Below are positions 48,239-60,534 of a stretch of DNA of 64,000 bases, one piece after another. The notes beneath the pieces are model-generated. The model was not told where the DNA came from. It saw only the letters and a program-made list of their open reading frames with translations, and did no database searches. Source of the DNA: Entonaema liquescens (lineage: Eukaryota; Ascomycota; Sordariomycetes; Xylariales; Xylariaceae); the NCBI GenBank assembly GCA_902805475.1, contig CADCSX010000002.1:1736001-1800000 (forward strand). Reading direction: 5' to 3'. A program made the position numbers and the translations under genes. Each line of letters begins with the position of its first letter. The first letter of the stretch is position 1.

Positions 48239-48608
48239 GGCGGTAGATTGATGGGCTGGCACAGGTTCGATGAAGCCAGGGATTTGTGTAGATTATGTCC
48301 ATGTAAGGCTGCATACAATCTGGAGGATGACATATTACGCGTCAGCTATTCGATTATAAGCACCGTATTTGTTAAGTTTCACAAGATTCCTTGGATTACC
48401 TAGCGAGAGTTGTGAGACCCTTCTTATCTCCTATAGTGTTAGTAGCACTAGTATACTGAGTCAACTAGCTAAAGATAACTTTATCGTAATATCTTACTAT
48501 ACTTCTATATTACTTCCTATGTCTAAGCTATTAGTTAGGTATATTATCCGATACTTGTACTGTATGCCTAGGCAGGTTAACTAAGCCATGCATATATTTT
48601 CAGTTAGA
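48239..48608. other. short AT-rich spacer
   Basis: Promoter of the rhodopsin-fold gene and 3' side of the SDR. The part about 48370-48590 is unusually AT-rich with many tagct/ctata steps, the look of a degraded repeat, but no element ends are visible. Confidence 0.3.
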
Positions 48609-49654
48609 CTACCAAGCCATTTCAGACCCATCAGTCGCCCCGATGAACTTTCCGGATGTTTCTTTGCGAGTTGCGTGGTCAATCTGAACTGATAAGTTTT
48701 CTAACCCTAACATAGGATATTTAAAATACTTACGAGATTCATCATTTTCTCAACACTGGTGTCGATAGTAATCGGAGCCTTCTCCATACCATAATATCTA
48801 GCAAGCCGGTTTCCGGGCTCTGTCTGTACCAAGCTACGACGAGGTTAGCACGATTTCATATTCGCCATTTTTCGGGTAGCTGGAGTACCCAGGATGCAGG
48901 GCGACTGAAATAAGCCAGTCATTATTGAAGTGTATAGCTCTATATGATAATTAGCGAGAGTTAAGAGGACTGAGGCTTCGAAACCACGATCGCTAGCGTT
49001 CGAATAGGACACAGCGGTTATGTCATTGTTTGCTTACCGAGTGATCCAGTTCAATACCGCCTTGGAAGTGCCGTAAGTCGGCGAGATATGTGCACCAGTA
49101 GTTCCCATCATCTCAATAGACCCTCCAGCAGTGGATATGGATATCCATTTAGGTGACCTTTTCGATTTCTGCAAGAGGGGTCGGAATATCTGATATAGCA
49201 GTAGCGGACCCATGGCGTTGGTTTGAAACATCGTGATCATATTTGCGACATCAACACTTTCGAGTGGTGCTAATGGATTTTCACCTGCGCCTCCCGCGTT
49301 GGCAATAACGAGATCTAAATGATCGATCCCGGCATCTGTCATTTCTCCCAAGGCTCGGACCGGATCTGTGGGCGAGGTGCTCTCGATATCCACGAGAAGC
49401 AACCTAGAACCATTTGCAGGTCCTATTGACTTCAACTCGGCAACTTCCGGAGTAGAACTGTCGCGGATGCTTCCTACAACTAGGTGGTGTGGTCGTGAGA
49501 GATACGCCAAAGCTAAGACTTTCCCGATTCCTACATACCTGTAAGCTTCGTAGACAACGGTAATTGATACGAGGAATCGTGGCTGTCAAAAATATCCCCC
49601 GGAGAAATTACCTCTACTCACGCCGCTGATGAAGACGATAGTGAGGTCCTCCAT
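48609..49654 (-). CDS. short-chain dehydrogenase/reductase, Nor-1-like (second copy of the type)
   Basis: Five minus-strand exons, 49654-49612, 49530-49038, 48939-48889, 48833-48734 and 48683-48609, join in frame to 253 residues. The cofactor motif spans the first junction (FISGVSRG-IGK). Other marks: IDHLDLVIANAG, catalytic Ser in ISTAGGS, Tyr167 and Lys171 (TYGTSKAV), and HPGLVQTEPGNRLA in place of the common PGWVQTDMGN. The overall plan matches the SDR at 10298-11165, but introns and sequence differ clearly, so this is an old paralogue or a separate subfamily. It sits beside the rhodopsin-fold and DHA2-type MFS genes. Substrate unknown. Confidence 0.85.
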
Positions 49655-50213
49655 TGCTACGGTATGGGCCTTAGGTGGTTTTAGTCAAGAAGTCTTAGAG
49701 CTGGAAAAGGAGTCTATCAGTTATACGTGTGGGATAATGGGAAATGCGACAGTTGATAACGATCCAACTATATATGCTGGCAAGTAAAGCAAGGGAGAAA
49801 AGGTAATAGCCATGCAGCATGTGTTTATCAGATATAGCTTACTGAAACAGAACATCAATACTCTTATTAATATTTTGGTATCAAGTTGAGTCATTACGCA
49901 ATTCATAATATGTGTGGATGCTGGAAGCAACTACGGCGTTTTCTAAGACACATTGTTCAAAAAGCAAGGGGAGAGAAAAGAAAATCGGAATATTGGAAAA
50001 CAGGATCTAAGCATGTTCTTTTTATTGACAACATAGACCTAAAATCTTCTTTTCCCCTGGGAATATCGCTTTCCCTGATGTAGTGAATATTCTATTATTC
50101 TGAAAATATTGCAAGACGAGGTATAAAGTGAAAATCTCCTATACACGAGGGTTGAATAACCATATTTAGGTAGTTTCGGTACTCACCTGGGTGTAACTAA
50201 GAGGCCACCGGAC
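49655..50213. other. spacer with SDR promoter
   Basis: Upstream of the SDR and downstream of the MFS gene. AT-rich; no gene seen. Confidence 0.4.
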
Positions 50214-51982
50214 TTATGATACGGACTTGGGGGTGATATGGCGACCACGTGTCAAGAAAAGCGAGCAAATTGTGTAAAGCGCACCAGCCGCAATGATCAT
50301 TGCCCATACATCACCAATGACGGATACAATAACATCAATGCACTGATCCCGGATATCGGGAGGAGCATTTGTAAGGACTTCGCTCCTGGCTCCGGCAATA
50401 GCAGCTTGGATTTCGGCCCTCGTGTAGCTAGGTCCTAGTACCTGTTGAATCCCGTCGAATGCTTTGGTTTGGAATATTGCACTGGCTATCGCCAATCCGA
50501 TTAAGCCACTGGCACCTTGGGAGATGTTAAGGAACTGAATGACGTCGGAGGCGCGACTTGGCTCCACTAGAACGTTGCCTACGGCGTAGACGGCTTGACT
50601 CGTCGTCATACCCAGGCCGACAAGGACTGTATAGCCGGCAATGTTGGCGTTTGATGTGTTGACTGTTACCGTAAACATTGTTGCTGCACCGGCTGTCATG
50701 AGGAGACCGCTGACTGTAAACCAAACCATATGATACCCGACTTTCCTCATAGCTGCACCACATAGGAGAATTGAAAACACATAGCAGCAGACATACGGGA
50801 GTAGTCTCACGGCAGCCCCAGTACCCGTCAGCCCATAGACAAACAGGTAGTACAGCGGGATGTAGTAAACAGCCACAAACACGGCGGCGCCACCACAAGC
50901 CATGATGATGAAAAGAAGGACGAGCTGAGGATTGCGTAGGAAATCGCACGGGAATAGACGGTCAGTCTTGTTCGTAAAGATAGCACGGGCTTGGGTTACG
51001 CCAAATGCGATACCACAGACGCCGAACACGACGAACAAGGCGATAATGCGACCATCACTCCATTCCCATATGGCGCCTCCGAAAGTGAAGGCGAGAGTGA
51101 AGCAACAATACATGGCTGCATTTAGGACAACTCCTAGCCAGTCCAAGCTCTTTACTTTGTCCGATAGAGCTGTCCCCGGTTTCCGCGGGATGGACGGCAG
51201 CAAGAAGAGATAAATCGGAGCCATGGCACCGAAGATGCATAGATTAAGGTAAAATGCCTAGAGACCCTCTTATTAGTAACTTGCATTTAATAAGATTAAT
51301 CATGAAATTTGGCCTCTTACCCATCGCCAAGTAGCGGGACTATCGGCCAGAAGACCGCCAACAATGGGACCGAGGATACATCCAGTACCATAGACGAAGC
51401 CGATGAGCCCAACGTAGAAACCATGTTCCTTCGGCGAGCTCAATGAGGTACAGATATTCAATGTTCTAAGAAATCATTTGTAAACGGACTTCGATACGAC
51501 TTCGACGGGAAATATCCTTACCCCAGATACATGCCCGCTCCACCAGCGCCAGCCCAAACACGACCCACGATCATGGCATTCATGCTCGGCGCACCTCCAC
51601 AGAGGGCACTCGCCGCAGCAAAATTGGCCAGGCAGCCAATGAAGATCCACTTATTATCGAAAAGACCATACGCCTTACCCAGCGGTAAGATCATCACGGC
51701 TGAGCCAAGCGTAAACCCAACGCCGAGCCACCCAAGTTGCGCAACATTGCTGTAAGTTTCCGAGACGGCACCCTGGATATCGGCAACGATAGTGGAGTCA
51801 AGGCCATAGAGGATATTTGCCGAGAAGATAGCAATACATATGAGGAACCATCGGATACCCCGTATAGTGCGTTCTTGGACTTCTCCACTACCTTCGTTAT
51901 CACTTGAGCTGTACGATGGTTGTTCCTTGGTTTCGATCTCCACATCGCTGTGCTTCTCGACGTCTTGGCTATGGTCCGCCAT
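50214..51982 (-). CDS. MFS efflux transporter, DHA2 type
   Basis: Fourteen-helix drug/metabolite exporter resembling fungal TOXA/HC-toxin-pump-like carriers. Minus-strand exons 51982-51522, 51465-51321 and 51257-50214 join in frame to 549 residues. Marks: a long acidic N-terminus, LDSTIVADIQGAV (the DHA2 helix-1 motif), WLGVGFTLGSAVMILPLGK, GRVWAGAGGAGMYLG across the first junction, GCILGPIVGGLLAD (antiporter motif C) and SPATWRW. Such pumps often sit in secondary-metabolite clusters and export the product. Here the neighbours are an SDR, a Zn2Cys6 regulator and a GMC oxidoreductase, which fits that habit, but no synthase is visible. Confidence 0.88.
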
Positions 51983-54407
51983 TGGTGCAATAGTGAGGCA
52001 CCGAAGGTGGCTGAGTGGTAAGGCTTACGGACGAGATTCAAAGTCAGACACTGTGATCGAACGACGGGAAAACCCAATTCAGGGTCCGGTGCTGTGATGT
52101 CTTTTATTCTCAACTCAGAATACCTTGATATCATGATTGCAACCATCTACGAGCTTGATTCGTCTATTCTGTGCTTACTGAGTTAATTCTAAGTTCTTTC
52201 TATTATTACGCTGCAGTTCAGCTTTCGTGATGTATAGTCGTTGATTATTGCTCTGGCCCTGATTGTAGTGCATCTCTGAAAGGACTGTGCTGGAGTTGAG
52301 GCTGTCATACTTGCTTATGCCATGGGTCTTTTACCAAAAGGGGATAGAATAGCTTTCTGATTGGTCAGATTGAGAGGCGTAGTCGGAGTGCTCCTTTCGG
52401 GCGCTGACTCAGGTAGCTTAGAGCGGTAAGGATTCCATATCTCCTTTTGGGAACATACCGCATCTATCCTAAAATTTCTCAGCCGTGACTCCATGAATGG
52501 ATACGACAGGAAAAAAGGTCAGTAACTCCAAATCCTTCTGATGATATCATGATAAAATACGTAGGAATTTCGGCGTTAGGCTTGTAGCCTTGCATCAACC
52601 AGGTACCAATCATACCTTAACGTTACCTCGGCCTTATTTTCTCAGCTTGTAGAGATGCAGATCGCTCGCTTTCACGAGGTCTTATACCGTTCGTGCATAT
52701 GTCCGGATTACTTGAGCTCCGCCAACCCATTTGGTTTTGGAAGGAAAGAAAAAAGAAAAAATAACGCCTGCCTATTCCTCCATCTAGGCGTAAATAAAAC
52801 CATCTGCCTACCTCACCTATTCCTAAAATTCAAATTACACGTACGAACACCGTCTCTCTCTATGTATGTCCTGGAAACCCGAATCAGGGGTCCGGAGTGA
52901 CTCCGCTACGCCAAGCCCGGCTCTCCGCTGCCGCCTTTTAGATCTGATCCTGTAAGTAGCTTATCTTCACCGGGTTGATCCTAAATTGAGAGAACTTTAA
53001 TGGAGAAATGCCTGAACGTTTTCATCCGATATGCTATCCGTATGGGGTCGCGTAAGCGCTAAGTTGAGATCCCAGTTTAAATCTTTCGAGATAGTTATGA
53101 CTATATCTTTCCCGGAATCCTTCAATGAACGCAGTCCTAAAGGCGCAGGGAACGAACCCCCCCCTTGACTTATCATGAAGGGCCCGTGTGACAGGACGGT
53201 TCCTGAATCAGCTTACATGGTTGAAGCTCGAGTGTAGGCGTTCGACTAAGTCATGCGATGAGAATGAAGAGGATTCGTCATCGCAACTACCATGTCCACC
53301 GGAGTTTGTCTTGCTGTCCTTGCATGGGAGAACCTCAGCTACGGATGGCGAGAACGTATGACGGGTGATCCTTAATCCATATCGTTATTCTACGCCGGCA
53401 TATTAAAGGATCAGACACATTTTGCATTTTACTGCGCAAATTCGACTCCTTTTATAACGTCCCGTCGTCGAGTATCGAAGTACTTATATCCTCCTACGAA
53501 ACATGCTGTGTTGCGGGACGAAGCCGCGGTCCGCGTACCCGCGCGGGCGTGGACATAGCTCAATACACGGTTAACCACATGAGTGTGGGGGCGTGTTATT
53601 AGTATTGATTTTCAATGCGAAATTTGGAAAAGATGATGATAGTGGCGTAAGGTCTTGGCGTTTTCGATCGCCTCATAACCTGGTTATCGAATATGTGATT
53701 CGGGTTGAGTGATAGATGATAGTATTTCTATCCAATACCAACAGAGGACAGGGAGCGAATGCAACAGTTTGGCTTCCGGAAGACTTCGGATTTAACAGTT
53801 TGGTTTGAAACTACAAACGCAAGCGCATGGAAGCTGCAGCGGAATCTAGCAGCCGCTAAACCTAGCCAACGGCTTATGGCGCTATTCAAAACAAGGGACC
53901 CTGGACAAATCCCTATCGTAGCCGACGATCTCTTGTATGTTGACTCTTATAACGCGTTATCCCAGTTTTCGAATTCATCGACTGATGCCGCTAACCATAT
54001 TCCTCTCAGTGCGCTAAAGGAGTTTCCATTAAGAAGAAATACCCCTAAGAGCTCGTTGTGAGAAATTAGGTACTATCGGGATCACTTATTCGTGCTTGGT
54101 TTCGGGACTCACCAAAACAGGACCCGTACTAGAATCTCAAAGAGTGATATGAGCCCTATCTATGCTAACCACAACTCCACTGATGCTAATATGATAGGAG
54201 AAAGACGGAGCAATGAGTTATCCCGAGTAAAGTAACGAAGTGCAAGTGCTTCTTGAGTTTTATATTTCTCATGATATGAAATATTTATCATTATAGGCTC
54301 ATATACTCCAAGGATAAATCGTGTGTTCTAGATACTTACGCGTATCAAAGAAATTCGACACGCAGCAATAGCCGCATATGACATTCTATTTCGTTACTCT
54401 AAAGAGT
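51983..54407. other. gene-poor spacer, 2.4 kb
   Basis: Holds the MFS promoter. A 100-codon open frame (53759-54061, +) begins at an ATG but has no recognised domain; I do not call it. GC-rich patches (about 53510-53560) contrast with the AT-rich flanks. No RNA gene identified. Confidence 0.35.
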
Positions 54408-56984
54408 TCAACCGACCCCGAAATTGTACCCCCACTCATCTGGGACGTTGCCCATAGCAGACCAAAACATCTCCAAGCCGGTAGATGAGTCCACGGAAAA
54501 TGCTGTATCCATTGCTATTACGTTCTGCATCGCCATGTGATCTTCGCTTGTATGCATCATAGGCCCACTGCTCTCTATTGATCCTGCTCCTCCTACCACG
54601 TGGTCGGGTACCTGCATTTGACCGTCTGCCGTTCTGGTGGCGAGAAAGTCAGCCTTTGTAGTAAGATCACGCATCACAGCCGCTGCACTATTAGCCGCTG
54701 CGAAGCTGCGCCCGAAGATCCCAAATACGGCCACGGCACGCTCCACAGCCTGACGTACGGTCGACGCAATGTTAGAGTTTGGATGCGCAAGGAGATATCC
54801 AGCCATAGTAACAGCGGCATTCCACTGCCACTGAAAGGCTTCGAGCCAGCCACATAGGATGTCAGTTTCCGATAGTATTTGGTGCATTATATACGTTATA
54901 GCCATAGCATGATTTACGGCTGAGTTAGCGTGTGATTGGGTTACTGGTGTTGGCGGTGGTGGAGAAGAGGATGGAGTTTGGGATGAAGACGGGAATGCTA
55001 AGAACGGTCGGTAGAGGTTCATAGACAGGTGGTGATATAATAATTCTAAGAGGAGACGTTGTCGCTGTAACCAGAGAGGCGCGAATCGTTCAACAATAAG
55101 GGTGAATGATCCGTCGACAAAGCGACGCCGGCACCCACACGCTTCGTCTTAAGCGCATCAGGAACAGCGGCGGCCCAGGTATCCAAGGTTTTAATTATCG
55201 TTGCCAGATAATCAGCGTAACGCTCCAGAGCATCGAGGTCATCATATATGATATTCCCTTTCTCACCAGTATAGACGTCTGAATACTTGTCATACAGTGC
55301 CGTATGTACCGCCCGCGCGGCTAAGATCAGCTTCGTGTTGTGCAGATTGTAGCTGAGCCACGTGACGTTCTCTCCAAGCGGTGCAAAGTCGGATCCTGCT
55401 AGCATTGCAACATTGTGGTCATCGCTGGGTAAGCTGCATAGGGTCGTGGATAAGCTTAACGAGAAAGGGCGGCCCAGCTTCATGCCTGTCTTACTCTCAG
55501 CCATGTAAAGCGACCAATAAAGACGCTTGCGCATTTCCCTTTCAGCTAGTGGCAGGGTCTCAGGCGGCTCAAAATGCAGACCAAGCATCTGAGCCGTACG
55601 AACGGCGAGAGCAAGGGTACTGTGCGCCATGTTCTGGAACGAGGCACAGCAGAGATAGACGACAGAGAGAAGCTGACATTGTAGTGTGCTTATCGTCGGG
55701 CTTTCTAACTCGCTGGTGAGGAGGCTCTGACATCTCCGATAATACCATCGTCCGGCGATGGTTGGATCATCGGCGTCCACGTCAGATGTGACCTTTGTGC
55801 CGCGTGGTATTCCGGCCACTATGAAGCTTTAAGGTCAGCAAGCTATTACTGTATCTAACATGATAGGACGGTGGGCTGAGGAGATAAGATCCTTGGATAG
55901 GATTCGCATCTGTACCCAGTAATGACAAGGGGGAAAGTGATTAAGGACTGACGAAACCACGTACTGCCGTATTGCATACACAATGCGATGACGATATCCA
56001 CTAGGGCTGAGGGTTTCCGCGGTTTACCGGGGGTCACCCATAATGACTTGTAATGTTTTTTGAAATCAAGCTCATTAAGGACGAGCAAGGAGCTGTGGAA
56101 AGATTGCCAAAACAGATCCAGAAAGTACTCCTCTTGGGTTGGTGTGAGAAACTCTCCGGAACTTGTTCCTTTATTGGCCTCCTGAGATGACAGCTCTTGG
56201 TCGTCGGATGGATGGCTGCAGTTGGGGGTCGGAAATGATTTAGCAACAGAATTAAGTTGTATTTGCTCATCTAGATGCAGCTGCTGGAATACTGTTGTAA
56301 GGTAGTTATTCATGCGGCTGATAAAGTAAAAGAGCGACGACGGCCCGTACCACGTTTTCTGGCGTGAGTGGGCTGTGCTAGTTTGAATGCCATCCCAGGA
56401 TTTCTTCGTGGTTGTGGACTCCCACATATAGTTAAGATCCACAGGCGACGATGCTTTGGTTGAAGATGTGCGACTGGAATTGGCCGCATTATTCTCTTCC
56501 TTGAGCTGTTCTTCTAGCTCACTGACTTGTTGCTTCAGTCGGTCAATCTCACTGTTAAGCCTCAGCGTCTGGACACTCTCGGGGGTTCACATAAGTGGGC
56601 ACGACCAGGTAAACTTACCGGTAAGCATTTGCTAAAGTGCGGGACTCGTTTGAGGCTTTGTTGCTACATTGCCATCCTCTGCTACGGCAATTCTTGCATG
56701 GGAGATTGGTATCGCACTTGACCCGGTGTACTCGACACCTGTTGTATGTTCATTATTAGGTGAGGGTTCCGTTCCGATGCGGCGCAGAAAAAGTAAGTAG
56801 GTAGGTAAGTAATTACATACCAGTCGCAAGCCCTGGCGACCTGTGGCCGCTTTGGCCTGGATGTAGTAGCACGAACCAAGATTTCGGGAGCTTCAGACGA
56901 GGGTGATACTAAGGTTCCTCCCGTATGCCCACTCTTGCTACTCCCAGTTAGTGACTGAGGTGTCCCCACGAATGTGGTAAACAT
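54408..56984 (-). CDS. Zn(II)2Cys6 transcription factor, one-base frameshift
   Basis: Fungal-specific nuclear regulator. Minus-strand exons 56984-56821, 56738-56619, 56575-55965 and 55818-54408 give 768 residues if one base is restored. The binuclear zinc cluster spans the first junction: Cys53, 56, 63, 69, 72 and 79 (ACDWCRVHRVKC then CKNC). A coiled-coil dimerisation segment follows (EIDRLKQQVSELEEQLKEE). The middle homology region is clear: ALCMQYG across the third junction, then ALAVRTAQMLGLH and MRKRLYWSLYM. Near 55084 the frame slips; one more T joins SPLLLND to APLWLQRQRLLLELLYHHL. It lies between the DHA2-type MFS and the GMC oxidoreductase and is a natural candidate for their regulator, which is inference. 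Confidence 0.85.
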
Positions 56985-58504
56985 TAAGCGTAGTATCTCG
57001 TTGTTTTATTTTGGTCCTATGTATAATTCCAATCGGTAATTTTGTTCCTTTTTTTTACCCTTCGACCGAGTTCAGGAACCAGCTCATGTAGAGGTAGGTA
57101 CCTTATTCAGTCAGCTGACGATAATTACCGCCAGGAACAATACTTTGACTATTGGTTAGGTACTATGTAAAGAATGATAGAGAGAATCAGCCCGCTATGG
57201 GGAAATAGACAAGTGGGGACTCCGAGATGGACACCGAGTTGGGCTCCGAAGTTCAAAGTGAGGTTTGGTGGAAGAACATGCCATTGTGCCAAATGAGGAG
57301 CGAGCCACGGTATTTGCAAAAACTGTGAATGGAAGGGCTGTGGCAATCTGTTACCGCTGTACTCGGTTTACCCAGTCAGTACATGTGAGATAAAGAAATC
57401 CTTTCCGAGCTTATATTATGCAGGTAAGTGGCGTTAACAAAAGCAATGTCGCCTCGTTATAATGAAGTTTTACTGTAACTAGGTAAGAGGTAGATATACA
57501 AGCATCGAAATGAAAATGAACTACTTCCAGTAGCTTCAGTACCTATGGAAGTTATTTCCCGTTCATTGAAGTTTAAGTACTTGAAATTTGAGAGTTTAAT
57601 TTAATCGCAATAACTAATAACTAATAACTAGTATAAGACTAAAAAGAAGCAATTCACATTTGTAAAGTATAAAGTATTATTACCAACTTGACGATTAAAT
57701 TCTTTAGTGTGCCGCATCAACTATGTAAATCTCTTCGAAAATGCGGCATAACGCATAACCGCATTTACACAGCTCCCCCCGCTGCAGATTTTCTGTTTTG
57801 CTCTACCGGCAGGACCCGGGTAGTTGGTTACAAGGCTCTTCAGCTTGCTTACGGTTCTTTCTATCACACCCCCTCGTCTCTCCCCCCCAGCGCACGTAAG
57901 ATCCTTTGCAGGGTCTATGCATGGCATCTGCAGGGTTTGACATCACTCCTCAATGGCTCGGGAATATATGAGCTGTACCTCAATCGATCATCTATAATAG
58001 GTACCCATGGGACGGATCAGCCATAATCCTTGAATAGCACAGTAAGTGTTGGACTTCACTATCTGACATCAGTTGCGATGGTAAGCGAGATAACTATCCA
58101 AGAGGGCGCGGGTTCGGAGCCTCCTTTTGGACCATGCTTTTCAGCAACGCCTGAAATCAAACGATATAGCCATGATACTGTTGACTAGAGCTCACCAAAG
58201 CTAAATCCTTCCAAATAAAGGATCCAGGGGAATTATGACTGACTTTATGGCAACCTCAATCACGGGCGCGGAGCAACTACGTGTGCCTGGTCATAGCTTA
58301 TGGGGTATGGAGTATGAATACGTCCGCTCATAGCCACAATCTAGGCACGCTTCCAAAATATATAAAATAGACTCAAGATGTCGATCCTATCGTAAATTTT
58401 TCAGATGCTAGTCTCGCCAGCAATCTCCTCGCCGATCCTCGATTCCCTCAGCTTAAGTGCTTGCCTTCTTATCTGGTCATCTGTTAACTTTACACTCAAC
58501 CGCG
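56985..58504. promoter_or_regulatory. divergent spacer, Zn2Cys6 regulator / GMC oxidoreductase
   Basis: About 1.5 kb between divergent genes and so the likely shared control region. It contains a 7-base tandem repeat (taactaa, about 57611-57630) and aggtacc motifs near 57093. Zinc-cluster sites (paired CGG) could not be placed with confidence. Confidence 0.35.
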
Positions 58505-60534
58505 ATGACTTGGACAACAAAGACGGCATATGCCGTCGTAGCTTTGGCTGCTATTGCACAAACCAAACCTCTGGATAATCATATACAAGCTCGTCGTCTA
58601 TTAGGTTCTTCTTTTGGTATGCCAGGCGACGACGCTACTTATGACTATGTAGTTGTAGGAGGTGGAAACGCCGGTTTGACTCTTGCTACGCGCCTCGTCG
58701 AACAGAAGGCTGGCACGGTTGCAGTTATCGAAGCTGGGTCGTTCTTCGAGATCGACAACAGCAATCTCAGTCAAATACCCGCTCAGGCTGGTGCATTTGC
58801 TGGGAAGGGGGATGATGATTGGCAACCTTTAATCGACTGGGGTTACATAACAGCTCCTCAAGCTGTGAGTTTTGATAATACCTTCTCAAAATTCCATGTT
58901 AATAAGTTCTAGGGCGCAAACAACGACTCGATCCACTATGCTCGCGGTAAAGGTCTCGGTGGTTGCTCATCTAGGAATTACAGTATGTTTATCGAGTGTC
59001 TTATTCAGCTAATTGTCTCTAACTCAATCTTAAACAGTGGTATACCAAAGAGGAACCAAGGCATCCTACGACATGTGGGCCGATAAAGTAGGAGACGATA
59101 GTTACCAGTGGGACAATTTTTTGCCTTACTTCCAGAAGAGCGTTAACTTCACCGGCCCTAACATGGAACTGAGGTCTGCCAACTCGACACCTGAGTACGA
59201 TCTAAGTGCCTTCAGCACGGGTGACGGTCCTCTCTCTGTGACCTTCGCCAATTATGCGCAAGCTTTCGGTACTTGGGCGGCAAAGGGTTTTGAACAGCTT
59301 GGTCTTTCTGTAATCCCCGGCTTTCAAAGTGGTTCCCTCCTCGGTCAATCATACAGCATGTACACCATCAACCCCCAAACAGGAATAAGAGACTCTTCTG
59401 AGACGTCTTTCCTTCAAAAGGCGCTTAGCTATCCTGAATATACGGTATACCAGTCAGCCATGGCAAAGAAGATCGTGTTCGACGGAACCAAGGCGACAGG
59501 CGTGTTAGTTGACACACAAGGCTTCGAATATACCATATCTGCCAGGAAAGAAGTCATCGTTTCAGCCGGCGTGTTTGGCTCACCTCAACTACTACAGGCT
59601 TCTGGAGTTGGCCCTGAGGACCTCCTTAAAGAGCTTGGCATTCCCGTTGTAGCCAATCGACCGGGTGTTGGAGAGAACATGGAGGACCACCTTTACTTTG
59701 GCCTCACTCACGCAGTGAATGCTCCTACGATCTCTAGTCTCTCTAGGCCTGATTTTGCTGCTGCTGCCGCCGCCGAATTCAACGAACGTGGAGGCGGCAT
59801 GTACTCTAACCCTACGACTGACGCTTTCGCATGGGAAAAGATCCCTGAGTCCCTCCGCTCCGGCATTTCTAACAGCACCTTAGGTGTTTTAAACGGCTAC
59901 CCTGCCGACTGGCCTGAGCTTGAGTATGTTTCCCTAGGTGCCTACGTTGGTGACCAAGAGGATTCGCGACACGGTGCCCCTAATGACGGCCGCGATTATG
60001 GCGCATTGGTTGTCGCACTTATCACACCACAGTCAAAGGGTACTGTTAAGATCACGTCGCCCGATACCAGTGTCCATCCGGAGATCAATCCTAATTTCCT
60101 TGTTAACCGAGCGGACCAAGAAGTGGTTGTTGCTGGCTTCAAGCGCGCCCGTGAATTCTGGAACACAGACGCGATGACCAGCTTCTCTATTGGCGAGGAG
60201 GCTTATCCCGGCCTCGACGTTAAGACCGACAGCGAGATCCTAGAAGCCATCAAGAAGAGCTATAACACTATCTATCACGGCTCGTGCACTTGCGCGATGG
60301 GTCCCAAGGACGACGAGATGTCCGTCGTAGATAGTGAGGCGAAGGTTATTGGTGTCCAGAACTTGCGAGTTGTTGACGCATCCGCCTTCCCTCTCCTTCC
60401 CCCTGGCCACCCTATGGCCACTGTTTGTAAGTTTTTATCCCCAATCATCAATATTATGAACCTGAATTAGTGCTAACATCTCACTAGACGCACTCGCTGA
60501 AAAGATCGCTTGCGACATATCAGGCAACTGCTGA
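58505..60534 (+). CDS. secreted GMC (glucose-methanol-choline) oxidoreductase
   Basis: FAD-dependent oxidase/dehydrogenase. Exons 58505-58864, 58913-58982, 59038-60426 and 60488-60534 join in frame to 621 residues. There is a signal peptide (MTWTTKTAYAVVALAAIAQT), the Rossmann FAD motif DYVVVGGGNAGLTLATRL, the GMC signature GKGLGGCSSRNYM across the second junction, the second signature region ISARKEVIVSAGVFGSPQLL, a variable substrate domain, and the active-site His in LPPGHPMATV near the C-terminus with the upstream TIYHGSCTCAMG. The last exon is only 47 bases. It could oxidise an alcohol or sugar, or act on a metabolite of the neighbouring island. ATG 58505 is preferred because it gives the signal peptide. 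Confidence 0.9.

Noticed and set aside
53130..53190. tRNA-like GGTTCG box on the minus strand
   Set aside because: The flanking bases do not form a T-arm or acceptor stem.
53759..54061. 100-codon plus-strand open frame starting with ATG
   Set aside because: No family, no splice signals or neighbours in support; length is within what chance allows in 2.4 kb of spacer.
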